Source: Thermohalobaculum sp039028795 (GTDB lineage: Bacteria; Pseudomonadota; Alphaproteobacteria; Rhodobacterales; Rhodobacteraceae). From it: a DNA stretch of 64,000 bases. Below are positions 47,659 through 57,335 of this stretch, piece by piece; position 1 is the stretch's first letter; each line of letters begins with the position of its first letter. The stretch lies in contig JBCCHJ010000002.1 in the NCBI GenBank assembly GCA_039028795.1, forward strand, positions 62,001 to 126,000. Reading direction: 5' to 3'. Below the pieces are notes generated by a model. The model saw nothing but the letters and a program-made list of their open reading frames with translations. It ran no database searches and was not told where the DNA came from. Made by a program: the position numbers and the translations under genes.

Positions 47659-48767
47659 CACCCGCCGCTCAAGCCGGCGATCGACCGCAAAATCTGAATG
47701 AAGGACGGGCCGACCAAGATCAGGATCAGCGGTGGAACCGTGAAAGCCATTGTGCCCAGCGTCAGCTTGGTCGGCAACACGTTGGCTTTTTCTTCCGCGC
47801 GCATCAGGCGTTTGTCTCGCATTTCCGAGGCATAGACCCGAAGCGCCTGGCTGATCGAAGTACCAAAGGTTGTCGACTGGATCAGCACGGTCACGAAGCT
47901 GGAGATATCGTTCACAGCGCAACGATCTGCAAAATCGCGCAAAACCGTCGATCGGTCTTTACCCGCCCGGAATTCTTGGCTGACAATTTGGAGTTCTTCC
48001 GCCAGCGGTGTGCCGCTGGCCTCCATTTCGTCGCCAACCCGCGCCATCGCCTGGTCCAAGGATTGACCGCCTTCGATGCAGACCAGCATCATGTCCATCG
48101 CATCAGGGAACGCATTCTGAATTTCCTGGCGGCGGGTCTGAATTTGGCGTTTGACCCAGTAGACCGGCAAAAAGTACCCGGCCAGACCCAAGAGCACCGA
48201 AAGAACGACCGAAACCACAAGGTTCGGTTCTTTTGGGATCAACAGCGTGAAGATCAGCCCGATGCCCAGCAACCCGATTCCGAATGCTGCGCGTGCAAAG
48301 AAATAGACACGGATAGCTGAGCCGGATTTGTAACCCGCGGACTTCAGCTCCATCTTTGTTTGGCTGATTTCTTCTTCGGTGTTCGGCTCCAACAGCGGCG
48401 CCAACCCACGCAGGTTGCCATCGTCTACATTCGTGCGAAGACCAACGAGTTCAGAGTCCCGCAGCCCTTCTTTGAATGAGAAACGCTCCAGCGGGTCTTT
48501 CTGGCGCTTCAGTAGGAATGGCACCGCCATCAGGGCCAACAGCATGCCAAAGGCAGCGATCGCATAGAAAGGCCCGGCCACGCCATAGGTCGATTCAAGC
48601 GACGTCCAAAGCTTGCCGACGAAGTTCATCGCACCGGATTGGGCCTGCTCCGCCGCACCTTGGACCCCTGTCGAACCATCATTAACAGGGTTCGGCGGAG
48701 ACGCAGGCTGCTGTGCAGGTTGCGTCGGCGCTTGCGTTTGCAGGATTGTGATCGCTTTGATGATCAT
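47658..48767 (-). CDS. tadC: Tad pilus inner-membrane protein TadC
   Basis: GspF-type (T2SF) platform protein of 369 residues. The soluble T2SF domain contains FPDAMDMMLVCIEGGQSLDQ and STTFGTSISQALRVYASEMR; membrane helices lie at about 65-85, 155-195 and near the C-terminus. It pairs with TadB to form the platform that couples the TadA ATPase to pilin polymerisation. A Gln/Pro-rich N-terminal stretch (about 10-30) is unusual. It starts 19 bp after tadB ends. Confidence 0.93.
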   Translation of the reverse strand: MIIKAITILQTQAPTQPAQQPASPPNPVNDGSTGVQGAAEQAQSGAMNFVGKLWTSLESTYGVAGPFYAIAAFGMLLALMAVPFLLKRQKDPLERFSFKEGLRDSELVGLRTNVDDGNLRGLAPLLEPNTEEEISQTKMELKSAGYKSGSAIRVYFFARAAFGIGLLGIGLIFTLLIPKEPNLVVSVVLSVLLGLAGYFLPVYWVKRQIQTRRQEIQNAFPDAMDMMLVCIEGGQSLDQAMARVGDEMEASGTPLAEELQIVSQEFRAGKDRSTVLRDFADRCAVNDISSFVTVLIQSTTFGTSISQALRVYASEMRDKRLMRAEEKANVLPTKLTLGTMAFTVPPLILILVGPSFIQILRSIAGLSGG

Positions 48768-48786
48768 CGCGGCTGCACCTATCCCA

Positions 48787-49749
48787 TCAGACTTTGATGT
48801 TCACAAGGATGCGCATGAAAATAATGTTTGCGATCAATAGGATAAAGGTCACCACCGCACCCGGAATAAAGAAAGGATGATCTGAGACCCTGTCATAATA
48901 TTGGGGGTCGACGACCTGAACCAAAAGAAGCGCAATCACCGGGAAGATCGAGAGGAACCATCCCGACCAACGTGCTTCAGCTGTAATTGCCTTCACTTTG
49001 CGGAACAGTTTGAACCGGGCACGGATCACCTTGGACAATCCGTCCAAAATCTCTGCAAGGTTGCCGCCGGAGGTCGCCTGGATGTTCACAGCAACGGCCA
49101 GGAACCGCAAGTCCGGTACCGGCACGCGGTCCGCCATCCGGTCCAGCGCGTCGTTCACCGTCATGCCATAGGTTGCCTCGTCGGCGATCAGGCCAAACTC
49201 GGTCCCGATCGGGTCTGGCATTTCGCGTGCCACAATGCTGATGGCAGCGTTAATCGGGTGACCCACACGCAGGCTTCGAACCATCAGATCAAGGGCATCT
49301 GGCAACTGTTCCTCGAACAATGCGATCCGTTTGCGGGCCTTGTTCCGCAGCCAGAGGAAGAACGAGGAGTATCCGATCAGCACTGCGATGATGACGCGGA
49401 TTTGAACGCCTGCGCCCGTGAACACTGTCAGCAGGAAGAACGACAATGCGATCAATATAATCAACGTAATAATGATCGCCTTCATCGAAAGCACGATATT
49501 GGCGTGTCGTGCCTTTTCGATGAGCGGCCCGACGATCGGAGTGCTGGTCTGTTTGTCATTACCTTCGCGTTCTTCGCGCAGGATCGACAGAACCTCTTCG
49601 GTGTCACGGCCTTCCTGCAGCAGCGCCAGGCGCCGGTTCACCCTCTTTTCCCGGCGCAGGGTCTTGCCGAAGGCGATCAGGTAGAGGCCCTCGACCATAA
49701 AGAGGACCCCAATGAAGATCAGCCCGTATATAATCGGCGTAAACAGCAT
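48787..49749 (-). CDS. tadB: Tad pilus inner-membrane protein TadB
   Basis: A T2SF-domain platform protein of 320 residues. Helices lie at about 5-25, 95-125, 270-290 and 300-320. Between them the T2SF domain shows EQLPDALDLMVRSLRVGHPI and LAVAVNIQATSGGNLAEIL, which place it in the TadB/TadC family; the position between tadA and tadC makes it TadB. It works with TadC. Confidence 0.94.
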   Translation of the reverse strand: MLFTPIIYGLIFIGVLFMVEGLYLIAFGKTLRREKRVNRRLALLQEGRDTEEVLSILREEREGNDKQTSTPIVGPLIEKARHANIVLSMKAIIITLIILIALSFFLLTVFTGAGVQIRVIIAVLIGYSSFFLWLRNKARKRIALFEEQLPDALDLMVRSLRVGHPINAAISIVAREMPDPIGTEFGLIADEATYGMTVNDALDRMADRVPVPDLRFLAVAVNIQATSGGNLAEILDGLSKVIRARFKLFRKVKAITAEARWSGWFLSIFPVIALLLVQVVDPQYYDRVSDHPFFIPGAVVTFILLIANIIFMRILVNIKV

Positions 49750-49780
49750 ATCGTTACTTTCGCCCCGCTAAATCATCTAC

Positions 49781-51265
49781 TCAGGAGTCCGGACGGAACA
49801 GTGTTTGCGGCAATTCGTAACCCCAAGATGTGAATCTATCCGCAAATTTCGATCTGATGCCCGTTGCGCTGAACTTTCCCTGAATTTTACCGCCACCATC
49901 CATCCCAGACCGTTCATACGTGAAGATCTCTTGCATGGTGATCACATCGCCTTCCATGCCCGTGATCTCTTGAATCGAATTCATACGACGTTTGCCGTCG
50001 GTCATCCGGCTGACCTGCACGATCACATCGATCGCAGAAGACACGTTTGTGCGCAGCGCCTTTAGCGGCAGTTCGATCCCCGACATGCCCACCATGTTCT
50101 CCAGACGTGACAGCGCGTCACGCGGGGTGTTCGCGTGCAGCGTCGTCATCGAGCCTTCGTGGCCGGTGTTCATGGCCTGAAGCATATCAACAACTTCTTC
50201 ACCGCGGGTTTCCCCCACGATGATCCGGTCCGGTCGCATACGAAGCGCGTTCTTCAGCAAATCGCGCTGGGTCACAGCACCTGTACCTTCAACGTTGGCC
50301 GGGCGGCTTTCCATGCGGCCGACATGTTCCTGTTGAAGCTGCAATTCCGCGGTATCCTCGATTGTTACGATCCGCTCGTTTTCGGGGATAAAGCTTGAAA
50401 GCGCGTTTAGTGTCGTCGTTTTTCCCGAACCCGTACCACCCGAGACCAGAACATTCAGCTTGCACCGGACGCAGGCGTGCATGAACAGCGCCATTTCTTC
50501 CGAAAACGCGCCGCCTTCGATCAGGCTGTCGACGGTGAACGGGATCTTCGAGAACTTCCGAATGGACAGCAACGGGCCGTCCACTGCACAAGGCGGCACC
50601 AGAGCGTTCACCCGGCTACCATCGGCAAGGCGGGCGTCGACCCAGGGTTGGCTTTCATCAACCCGCCGTCCCACCGCGCTGACGATTTTGTTGATGACCC
50701 GCATCAGGTGCGCATCATCCTTGAACTGGACATCAGTTCTTACCAACTGACCGCTGCGCTCGATAAAGCACTGTTCGGCCGTGTTCACCAAGATATCCGT
50801 GATGCTGTCGTCTTTCAGAAGCGGCTCCAGTGGGCCGAGGCCAACGACTTCGTCGACCAGTTCGTCACAAAGCTTGTCCAGTTCGGTCCGCGACAGCACC
50901 AGATCAGAATCAAAAAGCTCTTCGCGAACCACCGAGCTGATTTCCGCCTTCAGCTCAGCTTCGCTGACCTTGTCGATTGCGGCCAGGTTCAATTCTTCCA
51001 AAAGACGCTTGTGCAGGTCTACGCGCAACGTCAGCAGACGACGGCGGCGCTTGTTTTCTGATTCCTGTTCGGGTGTCAGAACCTGACGCTTCACATCCGA
51101 AGCCAACCGCGCAAGTGTTCCGGCGCTGCGCGCCGGCTGCGGACGATCTTCGCGGCGGGTCGCAACGGTCAAATCACCGCCGCCTTCGTCCATTGCCATA
51201 CGTGCAGCTGCCCCAGGTTGGGGATCGTTGGGGCCTGGTTGGTTTTGTCGGATCCGTTTAAACAT
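49781..51265 (-). CDS. tadA: Tad pilus assembly ATPase TadA (CpaF)
   Basis: Secretion ATPase of the GspE/VirB11-like family, 494 residues, that powers pilus extension. The N-terminal region is variable; the ATPase core has the Walker A SGGTGSGKTT near residue 275, with Asp- and His-box features (RIVTIEDTAELQL; TRGEEVVDMLQAMNTGHEGS with the nearby TTLHANTPRDAL). Its place between tadZ and tadB is typical. Confidence 0.96.
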   Translation of the reverse strand: MFKRIRQNQPGPNDPQPGAAARMAMDEGGGDLTVATRREDRPQPARSAGTLARLASDVKRQVLTPEQESENKRRRRLLTLRVDLHKRLLEELNLAAIDKVSEAELKAEISSVVREELFDSDLVLSRTELDKLCDELVDEVVGLGPLEPLLKDDSITDILVNTAEQCFIERSGQLVRTDVQFKDDAHLMRVINKIVSAVGRRVDESQPWVDARLADGSRVNALVPPCAVDGPLLSIRKFSKIPFTVDSLIEGGAFSEEMALFMHACVRCKLNVLVSGGTGSGKTTTLNALSSFIPENERIVTIEDTAELQLQQEHVGRMESRPANVEGTGAVTQRDLLKNALRMRPDRIIVGETRGEEVVDMLQAMNTGHEGSMTTLHANTPRDALSRLENMVGMSGIELPLKALRTNVSSAIDVIVQVSRMTDGKRRMNSIQEITGMEGDVITMQEIFTYERSGMDGGGKIQGKFSATGIRSKFADRFTSWGYELPQTLFRPDS

Positions 51266-51290
51266 ACGCTATGTCCTCTATGCAGCGATT

Positions 51291-52520
51291 TCAGCCAGCC
51301 TTCGCGCTGGCGACGTCGCCGGATTTAAGGATGGCATCGCAAAGTCTGCCAATTTCCTTGCGCATTGGGTTTGACTTCGCCGCTTTCAACAATGGCACGC
51401 CTTGATCGCAGGCGTTCATGACTTGCTTGCCACCGTCCGGCAGCATTGCGGCATATTCGATACCCAGACTTTCTGCGACCCTGCGCACACGGGCCTTCCC
51501 ACTGAGGTCTGTCAGTCCTGGCGCCCGGTTCAAAACAAACTTGATCCGGTCCAAAGCCATATCCTCGGCTTTCAAAGTTCTTAGGAAACGGAACATGTTC
51601 TGAGCCGAACGCATATCGACTTCCATGACCGCATAGAATTCTTCCGAGGCCATATAGACCTGCTCTGACCAGTTCATGAGCGCCTGCGGCATGTCGATCA
51701 GAACATAATCGAACGCCCCACAGGCCAGATCGATGATTGCCTTAATATCGCTGGGCGAGACGATATCCAATGGCAGCGCATCGCGCGGTGCAGTCAGCAC
51801 ATGCAATAGATCGTCAAATACGCTCAGAGCCTGCGTCAGTCCGGTCTGGTCAAGTGATGAGGCTTCCGAGACCAGCTCGTAAACTGCTTCACGGCGCGGC
51901 ACATCCAAATACGTCGCAATCGAGCCGTACTGGAAATTGAAATCCAGCAAGGCCACCTTGAGACCTTCTTTTTTGGTCGCAGACGCAATTTCCCAGGCCA
52001 GATTGACGGCCATGGTACTGGCACCGACTCCGCCGGCTGCGCCGTAAATGGTAATCACCCGGCCCTTGCGTTCCGGGGCGGGTGTTCCGTGATTTGGATC
52101 ATTGGCATTCGCTTTTGCCACGCGAAGCTGACTGAATGCCTCTGCAAGGGCCCCGTCTGCATCAGGATAAGGCGCTGATTCTGAAACGCCCTCGCGCATC
52201 AGCCGCAGCATCGTACGCGAAGAGATTTCGCCTGCGACCAAAAGGATAAGCAGACCGGCCTCTTGGGCGATTTTTATGAGGTAAGCGACATCCTCGACCG
52301 TATTATGGGCATCGCTGGATACTGCAAAAACGGCAAAAGAAGCTTTTTCTGCGGCGCGCAAAGCCTCTTCCGCATCGGCACCTTTAATTTCTTCCCACTG
52401 ACCTTCGCCGAATTCGACATCAAGATCTTCTGCAAGCGCATCAAAATCTGTGAAGCCTTCGGCAAACACAAGCGCCTCTGCCGGCGCTGCTGAAGGTTCA
52501 CGACGAAAAGACAAGGCCAT
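51291..52520 (-). CDS. tadZ: Tad pilus localisation ATPase TadZ (CpaE)
   Basis: A 409-residue MinD/ParA-type ATPase with an atypical receiver-like N-terminal domain (about 10-130). The ATPase part has ITIYGAAGGVGASTMAVNLA (deviant Walker A, around 155-175) and DYVLIDMPQA. It directs the pilus machine to the cell pole. It is followed by tadA. The usual lysine in the Walker A motif is replaced by the GGVGAST form, as in many CpaE proteins. Confidence 0.92.
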   Translation of the reverse strand: MALSFRREPSAAPAEALVFAEGFTDFDALAEDLDVEFGEGQWEEIKGADAEEALRAAEKASFAVFAVSSDAHNTVEDVAYLIKIAQEAGLLILLVAGEISSRTMLRLMREGVSESAPYPDADGALAEAFSQLRVAKANANDPNHGTPAPERKGRVITIYGAAGGVGASTMAVNLAWEIASATKKEGLKVALLDFNFQYGSIATYLDVPRREAVYELVSEASSLDQTGLTQALSVFDDLLHVLTAPRDALPLDIVSPSDIKAIIDLACGAFDYVLIDMPQALMNWSEQVYMASEEFYAVMEVDMRSAQNMFRFLRTLKAEDMALDRIKFVLNRAPGLTDLSGKARVRRVAESLGIEYAAMLPDGGKQVMNACDQGVPLLKAAKSNPMRKEIGRLCDAILKSGDVASAKAG

Positions 52521-52740
52521 CGTTCAGTTCACCATTCATCAACGAGAAAATGCGCAGTCCGATGGGGACCTTGTCAGAGCCGGGCTCCCGCTGCTTGCGT
52601 CAGCCCGAGATCTGACAAACTCGTCCACCGAACCACCTCTTACCCACGTTCAGCCAACATTCCTATATTGCAAACGTGGCCGTTTTGCGTCCAACATCAA
52701 GATAGCATTGTCCGCGCGGACAGTTAACAACCTTTGCAGT

Positions 52741-53373
52741 TTAGTTGCTACCCGTCGAGCCAGCCTCTTCAACCTCGGGCTGACCAGCTTGGAACCCATC
52801 GTAAACCCGCGCTGCGTATACACCGTCCAGGCCGACACCAACGAAATTTCGGGCAAAACCTGACACCGTTGTGACCGTGCGACGGTTCCGGCGTTCGCGC
52901 TGTTCGGTCTGAACTACAGGTTCACGCTCGCCTCTAGATGCCACAGCGTCCAAACGACGGCGCGAGATACCTTTGCGAGTCAAGTACCGCAGCACAGTTC
53001 GCGCCCGACGCAATCCCAGGCCGTCATTGTAGCGGTTCGATCCGACCAAATCGGTGTGCCCGATGATCGTCATCCGAACTTCTGGATTCGCGCGCAGCCA
53101 AGCGGCTTGACCATCCAAAGCTGTTCGGGCGTTTGCGTCTAAACCTGATCGGTCAAACGCAAAGGTCACGGTGTCCTGAGTGTTTGCAGAAAAGTCTTTG
53201 CCAAGATCCTTAAGTCTTTGATTAGACAGATTATAGGCATCTTGCGCAGCAAAGTTCACCGCATTGGCCCGGCCAAACTCGTTGGTGATCCGGTCCCGCC
53301 CCGCTTCAACGGCACATCCACCAACCATAACCGCCATTGTCAGCATGGCGACAGAAAGGCGTGATTTTTTCAT
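52741..53373 (-). CDS. OmpA-family lipoprotein of the tad locus
   Basis: A 210-residue lipoprotein: signal MKKSRLSVAMLTMAVMVGGC with lipobox Cys20, then an OmpA peptidoglycan-associated domain (about 75-185; TFAFDRSGLDANAR and IGHTDLVGSNRYN, RRARTVLRYL). It may anchor the pilus secretin to the cell wall. It starts at 53373, six bases after GTAAGGAC, and follows the secretin gene by four bases. OmpA-like lipoproteins are often found in tad loci of Rhodobacterales. 220 bp without a gene separate it from tadZ. Confidence 0.85.
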   Translation of the reverse strand: MKKSRLSVAMLTMAVMVGGCAVEAGRDRITNEFGRANAVNFAAQDAYNLSNQRLKDLGKDFSANTQDTVTFAFDRSGLDANARTALDGQAAWLRANPEVRMTIIGHTDLVGSNRYNDGLGLRRARTVLRYLTRKGISRRRLDAVASRGEREPVVQTEQRERRNRRTVTTVSGFARNFVGVGLDGVYAARVYDGFQAGQPEVEEAGSTGSN

Positions 53374-53377
53374 GTCC

Positions 53378-54832
53378 TTACTCCACCACATATCCAAAGT
53401 CGCCGTCGAGACCGACCCCTGTGAAGTCGGCAGTTGCCGGGCCTTCACCCTCGAACGTCTGCCCCAACAGGAACAAGGCGCTCTCGTTCGGGATTTTGAT
53501 CCGATCCGTCGGCAAAGCTAGTTGGTCGATATCGTCCGCCGCCACCACCAAGTGTGCCGATACGATGATCACAAGTTCTGACTGACTACGTTGGAAATCC
53601 GCCGAACGAAACAGCGCGCCCAAAACGGGCAGATCGCCCAACCAGGGCACTTGGCTGACAGTATCGGCAAAGTCCTCACGCAGCAATCCAGCGATCGCAA
53701 AGGCCTGACCGTCACGCAATTCCACCGTAGTGGTAGCGCGGCGGACGCTGAACCCAGGAACCTCGATGTCTGCTGTGCTGGCGCTGAGCGCCGGGTCGAC
53801 ATCTGACACGACAGCAGAAACATTTAGGTTGATGAGGTCGTCATCTAAGACCTGAGGTACGAAGTTCAGCTCGACGCCAACAGGGCGGAACGCGATCGTG
53901 ATTTCGCCGTCATCACCACGAACTGGAATCGGCACCTCGCCACCGGCCAGGAAGTTGGATCGGCGGCCCGAGAGCGCCACCAAATTCGGTTCGGCCAACA
54001 GCTTCACGAAGCCCTTGCTCTCCAGCGCATCGAGCTGAACGTCAACCAAAAAGCCGTCTGCAAGAGTGAACGCCGCCCCGAAGCCGCCGGCGAAAGCTGC
54101 CGCCGTTGGAATCACGACATCAAGAACACCGCCAAGTCCGGTCGAGCCTTGTGTTGGTGTCGGGAACGTATCGACACGCGTCGAACCGGTCGTAACTCGA
54201 GGCGCAGTTCTTTGAGTGCTTCCCAGCAAACCGAGGCTGACGCCGATGTTTTTGCCGTTGCCGCGGCTCATTTCCGCAACCCGGACCTTGAGCATCACTT
54301 GCTGGGTGCCGCCGACTGACATCATATTAATGACGGCGTCCCCAGCATACGCCCGGGCCAACGACATCGCACGATCGATTTTAGCTTTGCCGGAGATAAC
54401 GCCGGAAAGGATCAGTCCGCCACGCGCAGTCCGAACCTCGACCGGTTCGTTCGGCAGCAGTTGCTTCAGACGTAGCTTAAGCTCCGAATGATCCGCCTCC
54501 ACCTTAACCGTGACGTTTGTAATCAAACGTCCGTTCTCGCCCAGCAGCGTCATCGTCGTCGTACCGCGATTCCGACCGAAGATGTAGATCGATCGGTCCG
54601 ACAGCGGTTGGACGTCTGCTATTTCCGGATTGGCGACCGAAACTTCCAAAAATCTGACTGCACTATCCAGCACCACTGCACGGTTAATCAAAACCGCTAC
54701 GTTGTTTGACTGAAGTCCCTTCGCCACGCGAAGAACCGATTGCGCCTCTGCTGTAGGCGTCGTCAAAGCAGGTGCAAAAAGTGCGACCAGATATATAAGA
54801 ATCGGTGCCGCAACTATCGCTATGCGTTTCAT
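53378..54832 (-). CDS. cpaC: Tad pilus outer-membrane secretin (RcpA/CpaC)
   Basis: A secretin of about 484 residues that forms the outer-membrane ring. After a signal peptide come a pilus-specific N0-like domain (residues 40-120, VLDSAVRFLEVSVANPEIAD), a BON-like segment, and the secretin core with VALSGRRSNFLAGGEVPIPV and VQVPWLGDLPVLGALFRS-like sequence (VSQVPWLGDLPVLGALF). The ATG at 54832 starts a standard signal peptide (MKRIAIVAAP); an in-frame ATG at 54844 is an alternative. It lies between cpaB and the OmpA lipoprotein gene. Confidence 0.95.
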   Translation of the reverse strand: MKRIAIVAAPILIYLVALFAPALTTPTAEAQSVLRVAKGLQSNNVAVLINRAVVLDSAVRFLEVSVANPEIADVQPLSDRSIYIFGRNRGTTTMTLLGENGRLITNVTVKVEADHSELKLRLKQLLPNEPVEVRTARGGLILSGVISGKAKIDRAMSLARAYAGDAVINMMSVGGTQQVMLKVRVAEMSRGNGKNIGVSLGLLGSTQRTAPRVTTGSTRVDTFPTPTQGSTGLGGVLDVVIPTAAAFAGGFGAAFTLADGFLVDVQLDALESKGFVKLLAEPNLVALSGRRSNFLAGGEVPIPVRGDDGEITIAFRPVGVELNFVPQVLDDDLINLNVSAVVSDVDPALSASTADIEVPGFSVRRATTTVELRDGQAFAIAGLLREDFADTVSQVPWLGDLPVLGALFRSADFQRSQSELVIIVSAHLVVAADDIDQLALPTDRIKIPNESALFLLGQTFEGEGPATADFTGVGLDGDFGYVVE

Positions 54833-54978
54833 GGCCACTACCATCTATGATTGCGCAGGATCGGCGCGCTCTTCCCCCATAGTTCCGAGTCCACTAAACA
54901 CCGGAATAATCGGGAAATCAAGTGGTTGCGGGCAATATCTACCGCAATTTATAAAGATGATATTCCGGCAACAGAAGA

Positions 54979-55827
54979 TTATTCAGACCCAGGTGCCTTC
55001 TTACCTGTCGGCAGCCGCGGCGTATACACTGGGACGACTTCGACTTCGGGCTCTGGCTCAGGTTCCGGCGCGGCTTCAGGCGCGCCTGGAAGGTCGTTCA
55101 TATCCATCAGTTCGGGCTCTTCCGGATCTTGCTCAGAAGGTGTTGCTGCGATGTCTTCTTCGCCGCGTAGAAGCAATGCCAGCGTGCCACCACTTAGAGC
55201 CAGTCTTAGGACTTGAGCATCTTTTGGGCTGACTTCGACGGTCACCGTGCTACCAAGCCGGGGTCCGCTACTTTGAGTGTCATGCGACTGATCCAGCGCA
55301 ATGACCGGAACGGCCCAAAGCAAGATCGTCGAACTGATCGTCCCGCCAGCGCGACGTGTCCACTGGATATCCACGCGGTCGCCAGGAGAAACGTGGCCGC
55401 CACCGCCGGTCACAGCATCGATCGGAATCGTGACTGCCCGCATTCCAGCGCTGACTTGCAATCGCAGGCCTTCACCGAAGCCGGTCACTTTGTTCTTTAG
55501 GATCAGTTCGCCAGGTTCGATGGATTTTAATACGACACGAACCTGCTTACGTTCGGGGCCCAGCAATTCTTCCGATGTGCGGAATGCACCTTCGGGGACG
55601 GACTCGGCTGGCCATTCGATGAAGCGCAGCATTTCTTTGGCGCGATCGTAATTAAGCCGATCTCCGTAAGACAGCGATTGCTTGGCTGCTACGATCCGGA
55701 CCGTCTTTGGCCCCTCATCCTGAGCCATCATTGCTTCCATGTTGCGGAAGTGCTCGGACGCATAGTAAATCGCGCCGCCAGCCAAGCCGACGCCGCAAAC
55801 AAGAAACAAAATGGCGATGATTTTCAT
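54979..55827 (-). CDS. cpaB: Tad pilus assembly protein CpaB (RcpC)
   Basis: A 282-residue protein with one N-terminal membrane helix (about 4-24), a SAF domain (about 44-110; IVAAKQSLSYGDRL and IEPGELILKNKV), and a second conserved region (RAVTIPIDAVTGGGGHVSPGD). The C-terminal 60 residues are Pro/Glu-rich (PEPEPEPEVE). CpaB links the secretin and may bind peptidoglycan. It comes after the pilin gene and before the secretin. Confidence 0.93.
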   Translation of the reverse strand: MKIIAILFLVCGVGLAGGAIYYASEHFRNMEAMMAQDEGPKTVRIVAAKQSLSYGDRLNYDRAKEMLRFIEWPAESVPEGAFRTSEELLGPERKQVRVVLKSIEPGELILKNKVTGFGEGLRLQVSAGMRAVTIPIDAVTGGGGHVSPGDRVDIQWTRRAGGTISSTILLWAVPVIALDQSHDTQSSGPRLGSTVTVEVSPKDAQVLRLALSGGTLALLLRGEEDIAATPSEQDPEEPELMDMNDLPGAPEAAPEPEPEPEVEVVPVYTPRLPTGKKAPGSE

Positions 55828-55929
55828 GGATCACACCCAGCGAATCGCAACAATCCTCACCATACCATATTCACTTTAAAAACAAGCACCAAGCCCGCCG
55901 AAGCAGGCTTGGCTTTTAGTGAATTCAGA

Positions 55930-56142
55930 TTACTGGAACGTCGACTGCGTTGGTGCCGAGCCGGTGTTCACATTAGCACCTGCGTCCTTCAGGTTCGAGT
56001 TGATGTTTTTAGCCAGGCTGCCGACACCTTCGTTGAAGATGGCGTAAACCAGAGTGATGCCCAGCAGCAGGATGCCAGCAGTCAGAGCAACCCAGTCAAT
56101 GGTCACTGCACCGGATTCGTCGCGAAGAAACTTGGTGAACAT
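55930..56142 (-). CDS. flp: Flp-type (type IVb) pilin
   Basis: A 70-residue major pilin candidate. A short basic leader (MFTKFLRDESG) ends at the Gly of the prepilin cleavage site, followed by AVTIDWVALTAGILLLGITL, a hydrophobic stretch that forms the pilin spine. The Flp consensus has Glu5 and Tyr6 in the mature protein; here they are Asp5 and Trp6. GGAGGG lies six bases before the ATG at 56142. It is first in the tad locus. The gene before it is divergent. Confidence 0.88.
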   Translation of the reverse strand: MFTKFLRDESGAVTIDWVALTAGILLLGITLVYAIFNEGVGSLAKNINSNLKDAGANVNTGSAPTQSTFQ

Positions 56143-56429
56143 GGTAAACCCTCCGTTGTTCAGTCTCACACAGTTAGGTCCAAGAAAGACCCGTCTCAGT
56201 TCTCTGTCCGACACGGTCTTTCGTGCGAACCGGACGGGAATGCTCTTCACCCCTGTCCTCTGGAAACGTAGATACCATTCGGCTAAGTTGCTCACAAACA
56301 AACAATAGCAAAAAATTAGTATTCGCTTTATCTGACCCCAAATTGCAAAGGAATTAGGGGACAAAGTGGCGGTTGAGAAGAACACTATGGAGACAACATG
56401 GCCAATTGTGGCTGAAATGAGGCAGTACA

Positions 56430-57272
56430 ATGCACGGTAGAGCGCTTACATACTGGATTCTCGCATGTTTTCTGATTCTTGGGCCTGGTTTCACCGAATC
56501 GACAGTTGAAGCCAAGTTTTTAAAGAATGGTGTAAGGGCCGGGGACCGGTCCGGCCTAAACATTGTGCGCCGTCCGGGCAAGAATACGCGCAAACGGATC
56601 CTTGCGCCGGGCGAACGTCAACGGTTGCGTCAGCAGCGCCAGCAATCGGGCAAGAAAACCCGTAAAGGCGGTCGTTATAAGCAGCAGTACAGCTGGTTCT
56701 GGAAGGAACATTCGCCATTGCTGGCCTCTGCCAGCGCCGGCAGGTGGGCCCAAAGCCTGAAATCGATGCAGGACCGCCGCAGTGTCGGCAAGGGCCTGGT
56801 GGGCGAGGACAGAGCATCTTCCATTTTGACGACATATCGTGCCGAGATCACAGCGGCCGCCAGGAAGCACAACGTCTCTGAGGCGTTACTGGCCGCCGTC
56901 ATAACTGTCGAGTCGCTGGGCAAGCCCAAGGCGGTCAGCCACAAAGGTGCGCAGGGTCTGATGCAGTTGATCCCGGCGACAGCAAAACGTTTTGGTGTGG
57001 CCAATGCTTTCGATCCTGCTCAGAACATCACTGGCGGCGCGACATATCTAAGTTGGTTGTTGAACGAATTCCGGGGCGACGCCCTTCTTGCGTTAGCAGG
57101 ATATAACGCTGGGGAAGGCGCCGTCCGAAAGAACAAAGGCGTGCCGCCTTATGCTGAAACCAGGGACTATGTCGTGAAGGTCATGGATGCGATGGCTGCG
57201 TTGCAGTCGATTTGTCCAGAGTCGGCAAAGGGCCCACGGGAGCGTTGTGGCAAACCGCCCGGGTCCACATGA
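56430..57272 (+). CDS. Lytic transglycosylase (SLT family)
   Basis: A 280-residue secreted murein hydrolase. A signal peptide spans about 1-28 (YWILACFLILGPG), a basic low-complexity stretch follows (KRILAPGERQRLRQQRQQSG), and the SLT domain lies at about 135-260. The catalytic Glu lies in VITVESLGKPKAV, followed by HKGAQGLMQLIPATA and ALAGYNAGEGAV. It cuts peptidoglycan, which may make room for the divergent tad pilus machine, but it may equally serve general wall turnover. Confidence 0.92.
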   Translation: MHGRALTYWILACFLILGPGFTESTVEAKFLKNGVRAGDRSGLNIVRRPGKNTRKRILAPGERQRLRQQRQQSGKKTRKGGRYKQQYSWFWKEHSPLLASASAGRWAQSLKSMQDRRSVGKGLVGEDRASSILTTYRAEITAAARKHNVSEALLAAVITVESLGKPKAVSHKGAQGLMQLIPATAKRFGVANAFDPAQNITGGATYLSWLLNEFRGDALLALAGYNAGEGAVRKNKGVPPYAETRDYVVKVMDAMAALQSICPESAKGPRERCGKPPGST

Positions 57273-57335
57273 TGTAGGTCTTGCCGCGGCAGCCACCGCA
57301 CCATAGAGAGTGGTAACCTTTAAAGGACTCCTCTC

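Noticed and set aside
48901..49833. 310-codon open frame antisense to tadB
   Set aside because: Rich in His, Gln and Arg as expected from reading G+C-rich DNA on the wrong strand; tadB is unmistakable.
56143..56430. Longer N-terminus for the Flp pilin
   Set aside because: The extension would place about 96 residues before the leader peptide, while the ATG at 56142 has GGAGGG and gives a normal prepilin leader.
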